Shown here: positions 35,706 through 44,098 of the stretch, in pieces
How positions within the stretch are numbered: position 1 is the first letter of the stretch
How the letters are laid out: every line of letters begins with the position of its first letter
NCBI GenBank assembly: GCA_002328075.1
Contig: DCVT01000006.1
Span: 4,046-68,045 of the forward strand
Length of the DNA stretch: 64,000 nt
Direction of reading: 5' to 3'
Origin: Anaerolineales bacterium UBA2181
Lineage (GTDB): Bacteria; Chloroflexota; Anaerolineae; Promineifilales; UBA4811
Position numbers and translations under genes: made by a program
Notes under the pieces: model-generated
The model's database searches: none
What the model was told of the DNA's origin: nothing
The model's input: only the letters and a program-made list of their open reading frames with translations

Positions 35706-36218
35706 ATGGGCACGTGGTTGGTCAGTCTTACGGTGTTGGTCGCTGCGATAATCCTGGCAGCGTTGGCTGCCTACCTGGGCGGCTGGCTTTACCAGCGCTC
35801 GACGCGCGGAGTCGACGAATGGAAGGCAATCCGCGAAGGGAATGCCGCGGTGGGCATTACCATGGGGGCGGTGATCGTCGGCCTGGCAATCGTCATGCGG
35901 CCGGCGCTGGCCGGCACGTTGCCTCCGCTTAGCGGTCGGCTGGCGGCCGACCTGCCGGCTGCGGTGGCTACTGCCTTCGCCTTGGCCCTGGTGCTGCTGC
36001 GCTCGGTGATCGCTGTTATCCTGGGGAGCGTGGGAATTTGGTTTGCTGTGAAGTTATTCAGCCGCTTGACGCGCGATGTGGACGAAGCGGCCGAGCTGGC
36101 GCGAGGCAACGTGGCGGTTGCGGTCATGATGGGTGCGGTTATCTTGGGCGTGTCCCTCCTGCTGGCACCGGTGTCGGATGTCATCGCCGACGCCATCGCG
36201 ACCGTCGTTTTCCACTAG
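35706..36218 (+). CDS. DUF350-type membrane protein
   Basis: This 170-residue protein is an internal duplication: two copies of a unit with two hydrophobic helices and a GNAAVGITMGAVIVGLAIV / GNVAVAVMMGAVILGVSLLL segment, as in DUF350 proteins. Function unknown. AGGGAGGA sits before ATG 35706. A small GC stem lies between the M23 gene and this one. Confidence 0.8.
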   Translation: MGTWLVSLTVLVAAIILAALAAYLGGWLYQRSTRGVDEWKAIREGNAAVGITMGAVIVGLAIVMRPALAGTLPPLSGRLAADLPAAVATAFALALVLLRSVIAVILGSVGIWFAVKLFSRLTRDVDEAAELARGNVAVAVMMGAVILGVSLLLAPVSDVIADAIATVVFH

Positions 36219-36226
36219 TCGGGCGG

Positions 36227-36254
36227 TTGCCTACGCGTCAGGAATTGCTATAAT
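36227..36254 (+). promoter_or_regulatory. promoter of the unknown gene pair
   Basis: TTGCCT (36227-36232), 16 bases, and a perfect TATAAT (36249-36254). The leader to GTG 36293 is about 32 nt and contains AAGGAGA. Confidence 0.7.
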
Positions 36255-36292
36255 CGTCGTTCATCATTGCATCGCTTGGGAGAAGGAGACTG

Positions 36293-37888
36293 GTGTTTCA
36301 ACGCCTCACTCAAACTGAACAGTACTGGACCAAGGATTTCGCAATTGAGAGCGAGGACTTGGAACACGTCAACAACCGGCTGCTCGAGGAAGAACGCCCG
36401 CTCTCGATTGAGGAACTGGCCATGGCAGTCATGCGCCGGAGGGTCGACCAGGAGGAAAACGAGTTACGGCGGTCTTTGGGCAAGGGGACGGTCTACGACC
36501 CATCGGAACACTATGCGATAGGTGATACGCTCGTGTTTCCGGCGTTAGGGTTTGCGGTTGGCATCGTGTGTGCTGTGCGGAGCGGTTCGAACCCTGAATA
36601 CGGGGAATTTGACGTGATTCAGGTAGAGTTCAAGCGCAACAATCGCAAGCGCGAATTTGCCAGCGGACTTGCCAAGCCCCACGCACTCAGGGCCGCGACG
36701 CAAGCGTTGCTGCTTCCTCCCAAGGGTTTGCTTTCAGTCGAGGATCTGTGGCGTCAATACGGCAAGCTGGTGCGCCGCAAACTTGTCGGTGCACTGCGCC
36801 ACCAGAGTGACCTGATCGAGATGTTTGGCCTCTGGTTTGTCAAAGGGTTGCTTACCGAGGTGGGCGTCGGTTATCTGAATATCGCCGAGGCCATTCTGGA
36901 CATTAACGGCGGCGGACCCATCTCCACCAGCGAGCTCCTCAAGGACCTGGGCCTGCCTCACGAATCAAGGGAAGAGCTGCTAGAGTACTCCCTGAACTAT
37001 GCTCTGGCGCAGGACGAACGTTTCGACGAAGTAGGTGCAGCGGGCAAGGTGATGTGGTATCTGCGCCGGTTGGAACCGGCCGACGTGCTGTATCCACCGC
37101 GCCGCCTAGCCTACTCTGCGGTGCCGTACGACCGCAGCCTGTTGAACCTCAACCTGCGCAAGCTGGAGACCGAATTGGACGATGAATGGTCGGGCGGATG
37201 GGAACCGGCCGAAGAGCCGCGCGAGGTCACCTTTGTGCTGACCTATCCGCACTGGCGGCAGGGAACTCTTCCCCTTTCGTCGGTGATGGCCCCTCTCTTT
37301 CCGACCTCGTACGAGGCACCACGAATTCGGTGCACCCTCAGGGACAGCCATACGCAGGAGGAGATAGAAACCTGGGTTGTCTGGGAAGGTCGTTTTGTGT
37401 TTGGGCTCGGTGCCTGGTATCGGGCCAACGACCTGCCTATCGGTGCCTACCTGCACCTTTCTCCCGGATCGGAACCAGGGGAAGCCGTTATCCGCTTCGG
37501 CACCCGCCGGTCCCAACGCGAGTGGGTTCGGGTTGCACAGGTGCAGAACGGTCAACTCTTGTTTGGCATGCAGAAACGCAGTGTCGGTTGCGATTACGAC
37601 GACATGATGATGATCCACATGGACGACCCGGTTTCGGCCGACGAGGTGTGGCTTCGAATCCAGGAACGAAGCTGGTCCCTGGCGGAAACCATGGTCCGCC
37701 TCTTCCCCGAATTGGCCAAGCTGAGTCCCCAGAGCACCGTACACGCCAAGACCCTTTACAGCGCGGTGAACATGGTTTATCGCTGCCCCCCGGGGCCGAT
37801 TTTCGCCGAGTTGGTGAGGCAACCTTGCTTTGTGTCCATGGGCGAGAACTATTGGAAGTTCAACCCCAACCTGTGGTCTGGCGGATAG
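36293..37888 (+). CDS. unrecognised 531-residue protein
   Basis: I do not recognise a family. The protein is soluble and acidic, without signal peptide or membrane segment. Residues 1-70 are helical and charged; 75-115 look like a small beta-barrel (YAIGDTLVFPALGFAVGIVCAV, then DVIQVEF). A winged-helix-like stretch (GGPISTSELLKDLGLP) occurs near 205-220. The C-terminal half has beta-rich segments and LSPQSTVHAKTLYSAVNMVYRCPPGPIF. GTG 36293 follows a good ribosome site. Its neighbour at 37909 also has a winged-helix-like end. A DNA- or nucleic-acid-linked role is possible but only a guess. Confidence 0.75.
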   Translation: MFQRLTQTEQYWTKDFAIESEDLEHVNNRLLEEERPLSIEELAMAVMRRRVDQEENELRRSLGKGTVYDPSEHYAIGDTLVFPALGFAVGIVCAVRSGSNPEYGEFDVIQVEFKRNNRKREFASGLAKPHALRAATQALLLPPKGLLSVEDLWRQYGKLVRRKLVGALRHQSDLIEMFGLWFVKGLLTEVGVGYLNIAEAILDINGGGPISTSELLKDLGLPHESREELLEYSLNYALAQDERFDEVGAAGKVMWYLRRLEPADVLYPPRRLAYSAVPYDRSLLNLNLRKLETELDDEWSGGWEPAEEPREVTFVLTYPHWRQGTLPLSSVMAPLFPTSYEAPRIRCTLRDSHTQEEIETWVVWEGRFVFGLGAWYRANDLPIGAYLHLSPGSEPGEAVIRFGTRRSQREWVRVAQVQNGQLLFGMQKRSVGCDYDDMMMIHMDDPVSADEVWLRIQERSWSLAETMVRLFPELAKLSPQSTVHAKTLYSAVNMVYRCPPGPIFAELVRQPCFVSMGENYWKFNPNLWSGG

Positions 37889-37908
37889 GGTTACCGAGGA
37901 GTCCAAGA

Positions 37909-38376
37909 ATGGCTTTGCACAAACCACCGACAGTCAAACCTGCAGCCACAGAAGAGAGGGTCATCCGGTACCACATTGATTATTCCTGGTGGGAGAAAAC
38001 CGGGAGCGACCTGAGGTTGTTCCTGCGCAGCCACCTCTGTCCGATGCACCAGCAGCTGTTTGCGGAATTCGAGGGCGAAGATCAAGTTGACTGGATCGAC
38101 CAGCAGACGGCCGAGGTTCGCCGGGTTGACGGGTTGGAGCATACGCTGCACGCGCACTGCAGCCGGGAGACTGGTTACATCACACCCAACACGTCGCTGG
38201 TGAACGCGGTGTTCCGAGTCTTTCTGGCAAACGCAAACCAACCGCTCACTGCTGCCGAGCTGGCAGCTCGGATTGGGCGGTCAGTCGACACGGTGCAAGG
38301 TGCGCTGTCTGGCCGCACCATCTACAAAGGCATTGTCCCTTTGGCCGAAGAGGACGACGTATTAGGGTCACAGTAG
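37909..38376 (+). CDS. unrecognised protein with C-terminal winged-helix-like region
   Basis: A 155-residue soluble protein, 20 bases after the previous gene. RSHLCPMHQQLFAEF and the CSRETGYI stretch in the centre hold scattered Cys and His residues. The C-terminus (about 105-150) reads VNAVFRVFLANANQPLTAAELAARIGRSVDTVQGAL, which looks like a helix-turn-helix. No family assigned. A GAGGAG site precedes ATG 37909. It appears to form a two-gene unit with the 531-residue protein. Confidence 0.75.
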   Translation: MALHKPPTVKPAATEERVIRYHIDYSWWEKTGSDLRLFLRSHLCPMHQQLFAEFEGEDQVDWIDQQTAEVRRVDGLEHTLHAHCSRETGYITPNTSLVNAVFRVFLANANQPLTAAELAARIGRSVDTVQGALSGRTIYKGIVPLAEEDDVLGSQ

Positions 38377-38403
38377 CAGGTGTTGCACCCGCCTGCCCAT
38401 GAT

Positions 38404-38476
<73 letters not shown>

Positions 38477-38501
38477 CTGTCCGCACTAGACGTTTCGCCT
38501 G

Positions 38502-38530
38502 TTTGCCGGGTTGTCAGTCAACCCGGCAAA
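38502..38530. terminator. perfect 12-bp hairpin between tRNA-Arg and rlmI ends
   Basis: TTTGCCGGGTTG (38502-38513) pairs with CAACCCGGCAAA (38519-38530) around a five-base loop. The loop contains the rlmI stop codon on the reverse strand. It separates two convergent units, so a two-way terminator is plausible, but no T-tract follows on either strand. Confidence 0.45.
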
Positions 38531-39710
38531 TAACCCCCTTGAGATAGGCAGCTTCCGGAAAGGTAAGCGACACCGGGTGGTCGCCGCCCTGAGCCATCCA
38601 CCCGATGATCTGTACCTCGCGCTCGCTATCCAGCGCTGCTGCGAAAAGGATCTTTTGGAAGAGGTCCGTGCTGACCGAGCCCGAGCAGGAAAAGGTGAAC
38701 AGATGACCGCCGGGCCGTAGCAACCGCATTGCCAACCAGTTGATATCCTTGTACGCGCGAGCCGCACGCTCGACACCACTCTTGGATGAGGCGAATTTGG
38801 GAGGGTCCAGTACGATCAGGTCGAACTGGCGCGCGGCGTCGCGATAGTGGCGCAACTGCTGAAAGACGTCGCCGACAACCCATTCCGGCTCCGAATTGCC
38901 GAGACCGTTCAACTCTCGGTTGCGCGTTGCCACCGCCGCCGCGGCCGGAAGTGCCTCGACGCTGGTCACTTGCCGCGCCCCTCCCCGGGCCGCATAGATG
39001 CCAAAAGCGCCGGTGTAGGCAAAGCAGTTGAGCACGTCCGCACCACGGGCATAACACTCCAAATGCTCCCGGTTCTCGCGTTGATCCAGATAGAAGCCGG
39101 TCTTTTGACCCCCTTTGAGGTCCACTGCAAACCGCAGACCGTTTTCCGTGATCACGACCTCGTCAGGCGGCGCATCGCCCAGCAGCTTGCCCGTGGCCAG
39201 CATCAGGCCCTCTTTTCGCCGCACCTCCACGTCGCTGCGTTCGTAGATACCCCGGACGTCAGGCAGGAGGTCTGCCAGGCAGTCCGCCAACTGGTTCCGC
39301 AGACGGTCCATTCCCAGAGTCAGGATTTGCATCACCAGCCAATCCCCGTATCGGTCTACGATGAGCCCGGGAAGCCCATCGGACTCGGCGTGTACCAACC
39401 GATAAGCATCGGTGTCCACACCCGTCTCAAGCAGGCGGAGACGGCGCGAGATCGACCGCATTAGCCGGTCACGCCAAAAGTCCGCATCAATGGCAAGGTT
39501 GGGCTGCCAGGAGACCAATCGCAGAACGATCTGGGACTTGCGATTCAGGTATCCAATAGCCAGGAACCGGCCGTCGGCCGCATGGACCGGCGTCACGCCG
39601 CCGTCCCGGATGTCGCCGTCGATGGACTGAACGGCACCTGAAAAGACCCAGGGGTGCCGGCACAGGACCGACTTTTCGCGGCCGGGCTTTAGCACTACCC
39701 GGCCGCTCAT
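38514..39710 (-). CDS. rlmI: 23S rRNA cytosine methyltransferase, RlmI family
   Basis: The 398-residue protein has an N-terminal PUA-like domain (MSGRVVLKPGREKSVLCRHPWVFSGAV, about 1-80), a central EEHD-like region, and a Rossmann SAM domain (about 190-390). VLNCFAYTGAFGIYAARGGA is the SAM motif, LIVLDPPKFASSKSGVERA the catalytic-region motif, and TFSCSGSVS holds the Cys of m5C enzymes. It should make m5C in 23S rRNA. Its ATG overlaps the ligA stop (ATGA), placing it last in a three-gene reverse operon. Confidence 0.92.
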   Translation of the reverse strand: MSGRVVLKPGREKSVLCRHPWVFSGAVQSIDGDIRDGGVTPVHAADGRFLAIGYLNRKSQIVLRLVSWQPNLAIDADFWRDRLMRSISRRLRLLETGVDTDAYRLVHAESDGLPGLIVDRYGDWLVMQILTLGMDRLRNQLADCLADLLPDVRGIYERSDVEVRRKEGLMLATGKLLGDAPPDEVVITENGLRFAVDLKGGQKTGFYLDQRENREHLECYARGADVLNCFAYTGAFGIYAARGGARQVTSVEALPAAAAVATRNRELNGLGNSEPEWVVGDVFQQLRHYRDAARQFDLIVLDPPKFASSKSGVERAARAYKDINWLAMRLLRPGGHLFTFSCSGSVSTDLFQKILFAAALDSEREVQIIGWMAQGGDHPVSLTFPEAAYLKGVICRVD

Positions 39711-41761
39711 GGTCGGATCAGCGCTCGCAGTCCCGCTTCGTCTAGCGTGGGGATGCCCAGCTGTTTGGCCTTCTCCAATTTGCTGCCCGGTTTTTCGCCT
39801 ACCACCACGTAACTGGTTTTCTTGCTCACCGAGTCCGTCACCTTGCCGTCATGGTCCTGAATCAGCCGGCCTGCCTCCTCGCGCGACAGGCCAGGAAGGG
39901 TCCCGGTGATGACAAAGGCGAGTCCTGCCAATCGACCGACCTCGGTCGCCGGCGATGTAGGCCGATCCGCCTCCATTTTGAGCCCGGCGGCGCGCAGCTT
40001 TTCCACCAAGCTGTTGTTGCGCGGAACAGAAAACCATTCGGTGATGGCCCCGGCCGTATGAGGTCCAATTCCTTCCACCGATTGCAGTTCCTCACTGGAC
40101 GCGCTGGAGAGCGCCGCCAGTGAGTCGAAACGCGCCGCGAGCAACTCTGAAACTGCAACCCCAACCCCGCGTATTCCCAGCGCAGCAATCAGGCGAGCCA
40201 GAGGCCGTTCTCGAGAGGCCTCGATGCCTGCCAGCAGGTTGGCAGTCTTTCTTTCCTTATGGCCCTCCAACTCCAATAGATCCGCGGCCGTGAGGTAATA
40301 CAGGTCAGCTACGTCCCGAACCAGCCCTCGCTCAACCAGCACTTCAGCAGTTCGGGACCCCAGGGATTCGATGTCCATGGCACCCCGGCTGACAAAATAC
40401 TCCACCAGGCGGACCAGTTGCGCCGGGCAACCGGCGTTGATGCAGTAGATAGCCACCTCACCCTGCAGCCGGATCAGGGGTTCACCACACGAAGGGCAGC
40501 GCCCAGGCGGCTGTATCGGTTGTTCCGCGCCGCTTCGGAGGGCCACTACCGGACCTACCACATACGGGATGACGTCGCCCGCTCGCTTGACAATCACCCG
40601 GTCCCCCAACCGGATGTCCTTGCGGGCAATGTCATCATAATTGTGCAGCGTCGCCTGTTTCACCATGACTCCGCCCACCTCAACCGGCTCGAGGATAGCC
40701 AGCGGGTTCACGGATCCTGTACGGCCGACGTTGACCTCTATGGCCAGCAGTCGAGTAGTTTTTTCGCGAGCCGGGAACTTGAGTGCTGTGGCACCACGGG
40801 GGTCCTTACCCACCACCCCCAGGGCCTGCCGCGTCGCCAGGTGGTTCACCTTGACCACCACGCCATCAATCTCAAAATCCAACTGGTCACGCCGATCCAT
40901 CCACTCGAGGTAGTACTGGCCCACGGCTTCCAGGTCTTGGCAATGTGCAGTGTGGGGCGAAGCTGGGAATCCCAACTTGCAGAGATAATCCATGACCTCA
41001 ACTTGGGTTTCCAGGGCCAAACCGTCAGCTGCCACGACGTCATAACAATACAGCGCCAGGGGACGGCCGGCAGTCACGGACGGATCCAGTTGGCGCAAGG
41101 AGCCGGCCGCAGCATTGCGTGGATTGGCAAAGGGCTTGTCGCCGGCCGCCACCAGACGTGCGTTCATCTCTTCAAAGTCTGACCGGTTGATGAACACTTC
41201 GCCGCGCACTACCAGCCATGAGGGAGGCTCAACCTCAGCAACCGGACTGGCGGGGGCCGAGCCAACGGGCACCCGGAGTGGCAGACTGTGAATGGTGCGC
41301 AGGTTGGCGGTTATGTCTTCACCCACCTCTCCGTTGCCCCGCGTAGCTCCGCGCACAAACCGCCCTTGCTCATAGTGTAAAACAACCGATAGGCCGTCGA
41401 ATTTAGGCTCTGCCACATAGTCCAGGTGGGTTTCTGCGGGCAGCATCCGACCGATGCGCACACGCCACGCGCGAAGGTCGGAAAGATCAAAGCAATTGCT
41501 CAGGCTCAGTATGGGGGCCGGATGGACCAACTTGGCGAATTTGTCAGTAGGCTCAGCCCCAACCCGTTGTGAAGGCGAATCAGGCCTGATCAGCTCGGGG
41601 TGGGCTTTCTCCAGCGCCAGCAACTCGTGGTACAGCGCGTCGTACTCGGCGTCACTGATGACCGGATCATCGAGGACATGGTACCGATAGTTGTGGAAAT
41701 TCACCTGCCGGACCAACTCATCGATCCGGCCGGTCACACTATCGCTCCTCGTCGCACTCAC
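39707..41761 (-). CDS. ligA: NAD-dependent DNA ligase
   Basis: The 684-residue enzyme seals nicks in replication and repair using NAD. AEPKFDGLSVVL carries the adenylated Lys (about Lys120). The OB-fold follows (about 310-395). The zinc finger has CPSCG and CINAGCPAQ, followed by helix-hairpin-helix repeats and a C-terminal BRCT domain (about 600-684, LAGLAFVITGTLPGLSREEA). GTG 41761 is used because it overlaps the upstream TGA; a GTG at 41797 is also open but lies deep in the upstream gene. Confidence 0.96.
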   Translation of the reverse strand: MSATRSDSVTGRIDELVRQVNFHNYRYHVLDDPVISDAEYDALYHELLALEKAHPELIRPDSPSQRVGAEPTDKFAKLVHPAPILSLSNCFDLSDLRAWRVRIGRMLPAETHLDYVAEPKFDGLSVVLHYEQGRFVRGATRGNGEVGEDITANLRTIHSLPLRVPVGSAPASPVAEVEPPSWLVVRGEVFINRSDFEEMNARLVAAGDKPFANPRNAAAGSLRQLDPSVTAGRPLALYCYDVVAADGLALETQVEVMDYLCKLGFPASPHTAHCQDLEAVGQYYLEWMDRRDQLDFEIDGVVVKVNHLATRQALGVVGKDPRGATALKFPAREKTTRLLAIEVNVGRTGSVNPLAILEPVEVGGVMVKQATLHNYDDIARKDIRLGDRVIVKRAGDVIPYVVGPVVALRSGAEQPIQPPGRCPSCGEPLIRLQGEVAIYCINAGCPAQLVRLVEYFVSRGAMDIESLGSRTAEVLVERGLVRDVADLYYLTAADLLELEGHKERKTANLLAGIEASRERPLARLIAALGIRGVGVAVSELLAARFDSLAALSSASSEELQSVEGIGPHTAGAITEWFSVPRNNSLVEKLRAAGLKMEADRPTSPATEVGRLAGLAFVITGTLPGLSREEAGRLIQDHDGKVTDSVSKKTSYVVVGEKPGSKLEKAKQLGIPTLDEAGLRALIRP

Positions 41762-42357
41762 GGTTCGATGGCCTCTATGAAATCTTGCACTGCCCACCCT
41801 TCTGTCCCGTCCTCAGTGACCAACTCCCACCAGGTAAACCCCTCGGCGTCCTGAGGCCCGCCCGAGACTGTAAGCTCGGTGCCGTCAGGTATCAGCTGGA
41901 TGATATTCGAAGGATTCACCACCGGTTCGCTGCGGAGGTTCAGGCCGACGCTGGTGTTCACCACAGTGACTTGGGCGCCAATATAAAAGGTCCCGGGAGC
42001 TGGCGCGGACGTCTCGATGGTCACCTGCGGCGCCGGGGTGGACACAACCGTCATTGGCGCCGCAGAAGGTTCGGGGGTCAGCGGCACCACCGTAGCAACG
42101 CTGGCTGTCGGAGCAGCAAACGTGGCCGTGTTGATTACCGGTGGCAAGGTCGGCTGGGATTGTGCTGGTTGCGTGTCCAGGAACAGCCGTGCCCACAGCA
42201 CCGCTACCGCGATGGCCAGAATCGTCACGATGGCGCCCAGGCCGATCCACAGCCAGGGCGGCGATGGACGGGCCGCGCGCCCACTTACCCTTTGGGCATG
42301 GGGGGGTGATTCCGAACGGTCCTTGCGCGGGTCGGGGGGGATCTGGTATGTGGCCAT
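41758..42357 (-). CDS. membrane-anchored SH3b-domain protein
   Basis: A 199-residue protein with a proline-rich cytoplasmic N-terminus, one transmembrane helix (about 36-60), a Thr/Pro-rich linker and a C-terminal bacterial SH3 domain (about 118-195: VGLNLRSEPVVNPSNIIQLIPDG, then WWELVTEDGTEGWAV). SH3b domains often bind cell wall. ATG 42357 has a GGAGGA site, while the open frame extends to 42429 over its own promoter. It heads the operon with ligA and rlmI. Confidence 0.82.
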   Translation of the reverse strand: MATYQIPPDPRKDRSESPPHAQRVSGRAARPSPPWLWIGLGAIVTILAIAVAVLWARLFLDTQPAQSQPTLPPVINTATFAAPTASVATVVPLTPEPSAAPMTVVSTPAPQVTIETSAPAPGTFYIGAQVTVVNTSVGLNLRSEPVVNPSNIIQLIPDGTELTVSGGPQDAEGFTWWELVTEDGTEGWAVQDFIEAIEP

Positions 42358-42400
42358 CTCATTCCTCCATGGTCGACGGGCATCGGCATCGATGGCACGC

Positions 42401-42429
42401 ATTATAGCAGGGAACGGGATCCGTGACAA
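42401..42429 (-). promoter_or_regulatory. promoter of the SH3b-ligA-rlmI operon
   Basis: Read on the reverse strand: TTGTCA (42429-42424), 17 bases, and a perfect TATAAT (42406-42401). It is back-to-back with the promoter of the alkyltransferase-like gene. Confidence 0.75.
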
Positions 42430-42437
42430 AGCAGGTC

Positions 42438-42465
42438 TTGCTCAACGCCCAAGCAGCGTTATAAT
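42438..42465 (+). promoter_or_regulatory. promoter at the start of the ATL gene (leaderless type)
   Basis: TTGCTC (42438-42443), 16 bases, TATAAT (42460-42465). The ATG at 42472 is the seventh base after the -10 box, so the predicted transcription start coincides with the start codon. Confidence 0.7.
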
Positions 42466-42471
42466 CCGGGC

Positions 42472-42906
42472 ATGAAGGCTCAAGTTACACAAGCCACCTA
42501 TCGCCAGCAGGTATTTGACATCGTCCGGCAGGTGCCGGCCGGCAAGGTCATCACCTACCGTCGGGTCGCAGCGATGATCGCACCGCCAGTCGATCTGGAC
42601 CAGCACGCCTACGTCAGGATCGGCTCACAGTGGGTCGGCCGGGCGTTGCACGTAGCCCCGGAAGGAGTGCCCTGGCACCGAGTCATCAACAGCCGGGGGC
42701 AGATCAGCCTGCCGGCCGGCAGTCGGGGTGCAGCTATCCAGCGTCTCCGGTTGGAGGCAGAAGGAATTCAGTTCGACCGGAACGGCCGCGTTGACTTGAG
42801 AACGTTCGGTTGGACCGGATCGCCTGACCCTCAGCTCATAGAACAGGGTCCCGTCCCCGTCCCGCCAGCGTCTGCTCAAAACGCCGACCGACCCCGGCTC
42901 GTCTGA
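42472..42906 (+). CDS. atl: alkyltransferase-like protein (ATL)
   Basis: This 144-residue protein matches the DNA-binding domain of O6-methylguanine-DNA methyltransferase: YRQQVFDIVRQVPAGKVITYRRVA and the C-terminal helix. The active-site PCHRV motif is PWHRV here (67-71), with Trp68 in place of the acceptor Cys. That substitution is the hallmark of ATL proteins, which bind alkylated guanine without repairing it and recruit nucleotide excision repair. uvrB and uvrC lie just downstream. The mRNA appears leaderless. A 40-residue Pro/Gln-rich tail is unique to this gene. Confidence 0.9.
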   Translation: MKAQVTQATYRQQVFDIVRQVPAGKVITYRRVAAMIAPPVDLDQHAYVRIGSQWVGRALHVAPEGVPWHRVINSRGQISLPAGSRGAAIQRLRLEAEGIQFDRNGRVDLRTFGWTGSPDPQLIEQGPVPVPPASAQNADRPRLV

Positions 42907-42967
42907 ACGCCTGTCTCCGGAATTGAGCTGGTCATCGCGCCGATCGACTGACAAAAGCGAGTTACTG

Positions 42968-44062
42968 ATGTTGTTCGAGTACAAGGGTCACATTCACATC
43001 CACACCCGCTTTTCCGACGGAAGTCGCCTTCACGCCGACATATGCCGCGAGGCCATTGCCGCCGGCCTGGACTTTCTGATCATCACTGACCACAATGTGT
43101 GGGTTGACGGCCTTGAGGGTTACTATGGCGACGACCGAGACGGCCGCGTGTTGCTGTTGGTTGGCGAAGAGGTGCATGATGTGCGGCGCCAACCACCCGG
43201 CAACCACTGCCTGGTCTTCGGTGCCGGGCAGGAGATGGCCCAACACGCATCTGATCCCCAGGCGATGATCGATGCCGTCAACGCCACCGGTGGTTTCTGC
43301 TTTCTCGCGCATCCGATTGAGATTGGATCGAGCCTGCTACGTGGTGGCGAGCTTGACCCGCTCGGTTGGCAGGATTGGGAGGTGACGGGTTACACCGGCC
43401 TGGAGATCTGGAACTATATGAGCGAGTTCAAAAGCCACCTGACCGGAAAGCTGGCCGCGATTCGGTCCTCATACCAACCGCAGCGGTACATTCGCGGGCC
43501 ATTTGGCGACACGCTGAAGCAATGGGACTCTTTGCTTTCCCAGGGCAGGCAGGTGGCCTGCATCGGCGGAGGGGACGTCCATGGCAGTACCTATCACCTC
43601 GGCCCTTTGGAACGGACAGTTTTTCCGTATCGTTCTGTTTTCCAATCGTTGAACACACACCTGCTGACGCCGAAACCACTGACCGGCGAACTGAATCAGG
43701 ACCGGGACCTGGTTCTTTCAGCATTGCGCCAGGGACATGGCTGGGTTGGTTACGATGCCGCTGGCGAGACTGCCGGTTTCCGCTTTAGCGGGCAGGGCTT
43801 TCGTCGTGAGGGCATCATGGGCGACGTGATAGCGTTGTCCAGGGGGGGCCTGACGCTCCAGGTTACCTCACCCGAGCTGGGGCACATTCGGCTGCTCTGC
43901 AACGGGACAGTGGTGGCCGAGACTGCCGGGCGGACGAACCTGCTCTTCCAGACCAGCGAGCCGGGGGCATATCGAGCAGAGGTATTCACGCGGTTTGCCG
44001 GCGACAAACGGGGCTGGATCTATAGCAACCCGATTTACGTTCGGCGACGGGCGCAGTCGTAG
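42968..44062 (+). CDS. PHP-domain phosphoesterase-like protein
   Basis: A 364-residue protein beginning YKGHIHIHTRFSDGS (residues 4-18), the first PHP metal motif, followed by LIITDHNVW (second motif), HPIEIGSSL and GGGDVHGSTYH in later positions. PHP proteins are metal-dependent phosphoesterases or nucleases. The C-terminal 90 residues form a beta-rich extension (LTLQVTSPELGHIRLLCNG). ATG 42968 fits the motif start; an open frame to 42923 adds no recognisable sequence. It lies between ATL and uvrB in the same direction. Confidence 0.85.
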   Translation: MLFEYKGHIHIHTRFSDGSRLHADICREAIAAGLDFLIITDHNVWVDGLEGYYGDDRDGRVLLLVGEEVHDVRRQPPGNHCLVFGAGQEMAQHASDPQAMIDAVNATGGFCFLAHPIEIGSSLLRGGELDPLGWQDWEVTGYTGLEIWNYMSEFKSHLTGKLAAIRSSYQPQRYIRGPFGDTLKQWDSLLSQGRQVACIGGGDVHGSTYHLGPLERTVFPYRSVFQSLNTHLLTPKPLTGELNQDRDLVLSALRQGHGWVGYDAAGETAGFRFSGQGFRREGIMGDVIALSRGGLTLQVTSPELGHIRLLCNGTVVAETAGRTNLLFQTSEPGAYRAEVFTRFAGDKRGWIYSNPIYVRRRAQS

Positions 44063-44098
44063 GCCGGTTGACCTTGTGATGCTTTAGGAAAGCGCTAG

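Noticed and set aside
41762..41797. Longer ligA start at GTG 41797
   Set aside because: The extra 12 residues are not ligase-like and lie inside the upstream gene; GTG 41761 gives a GTGA overlap.
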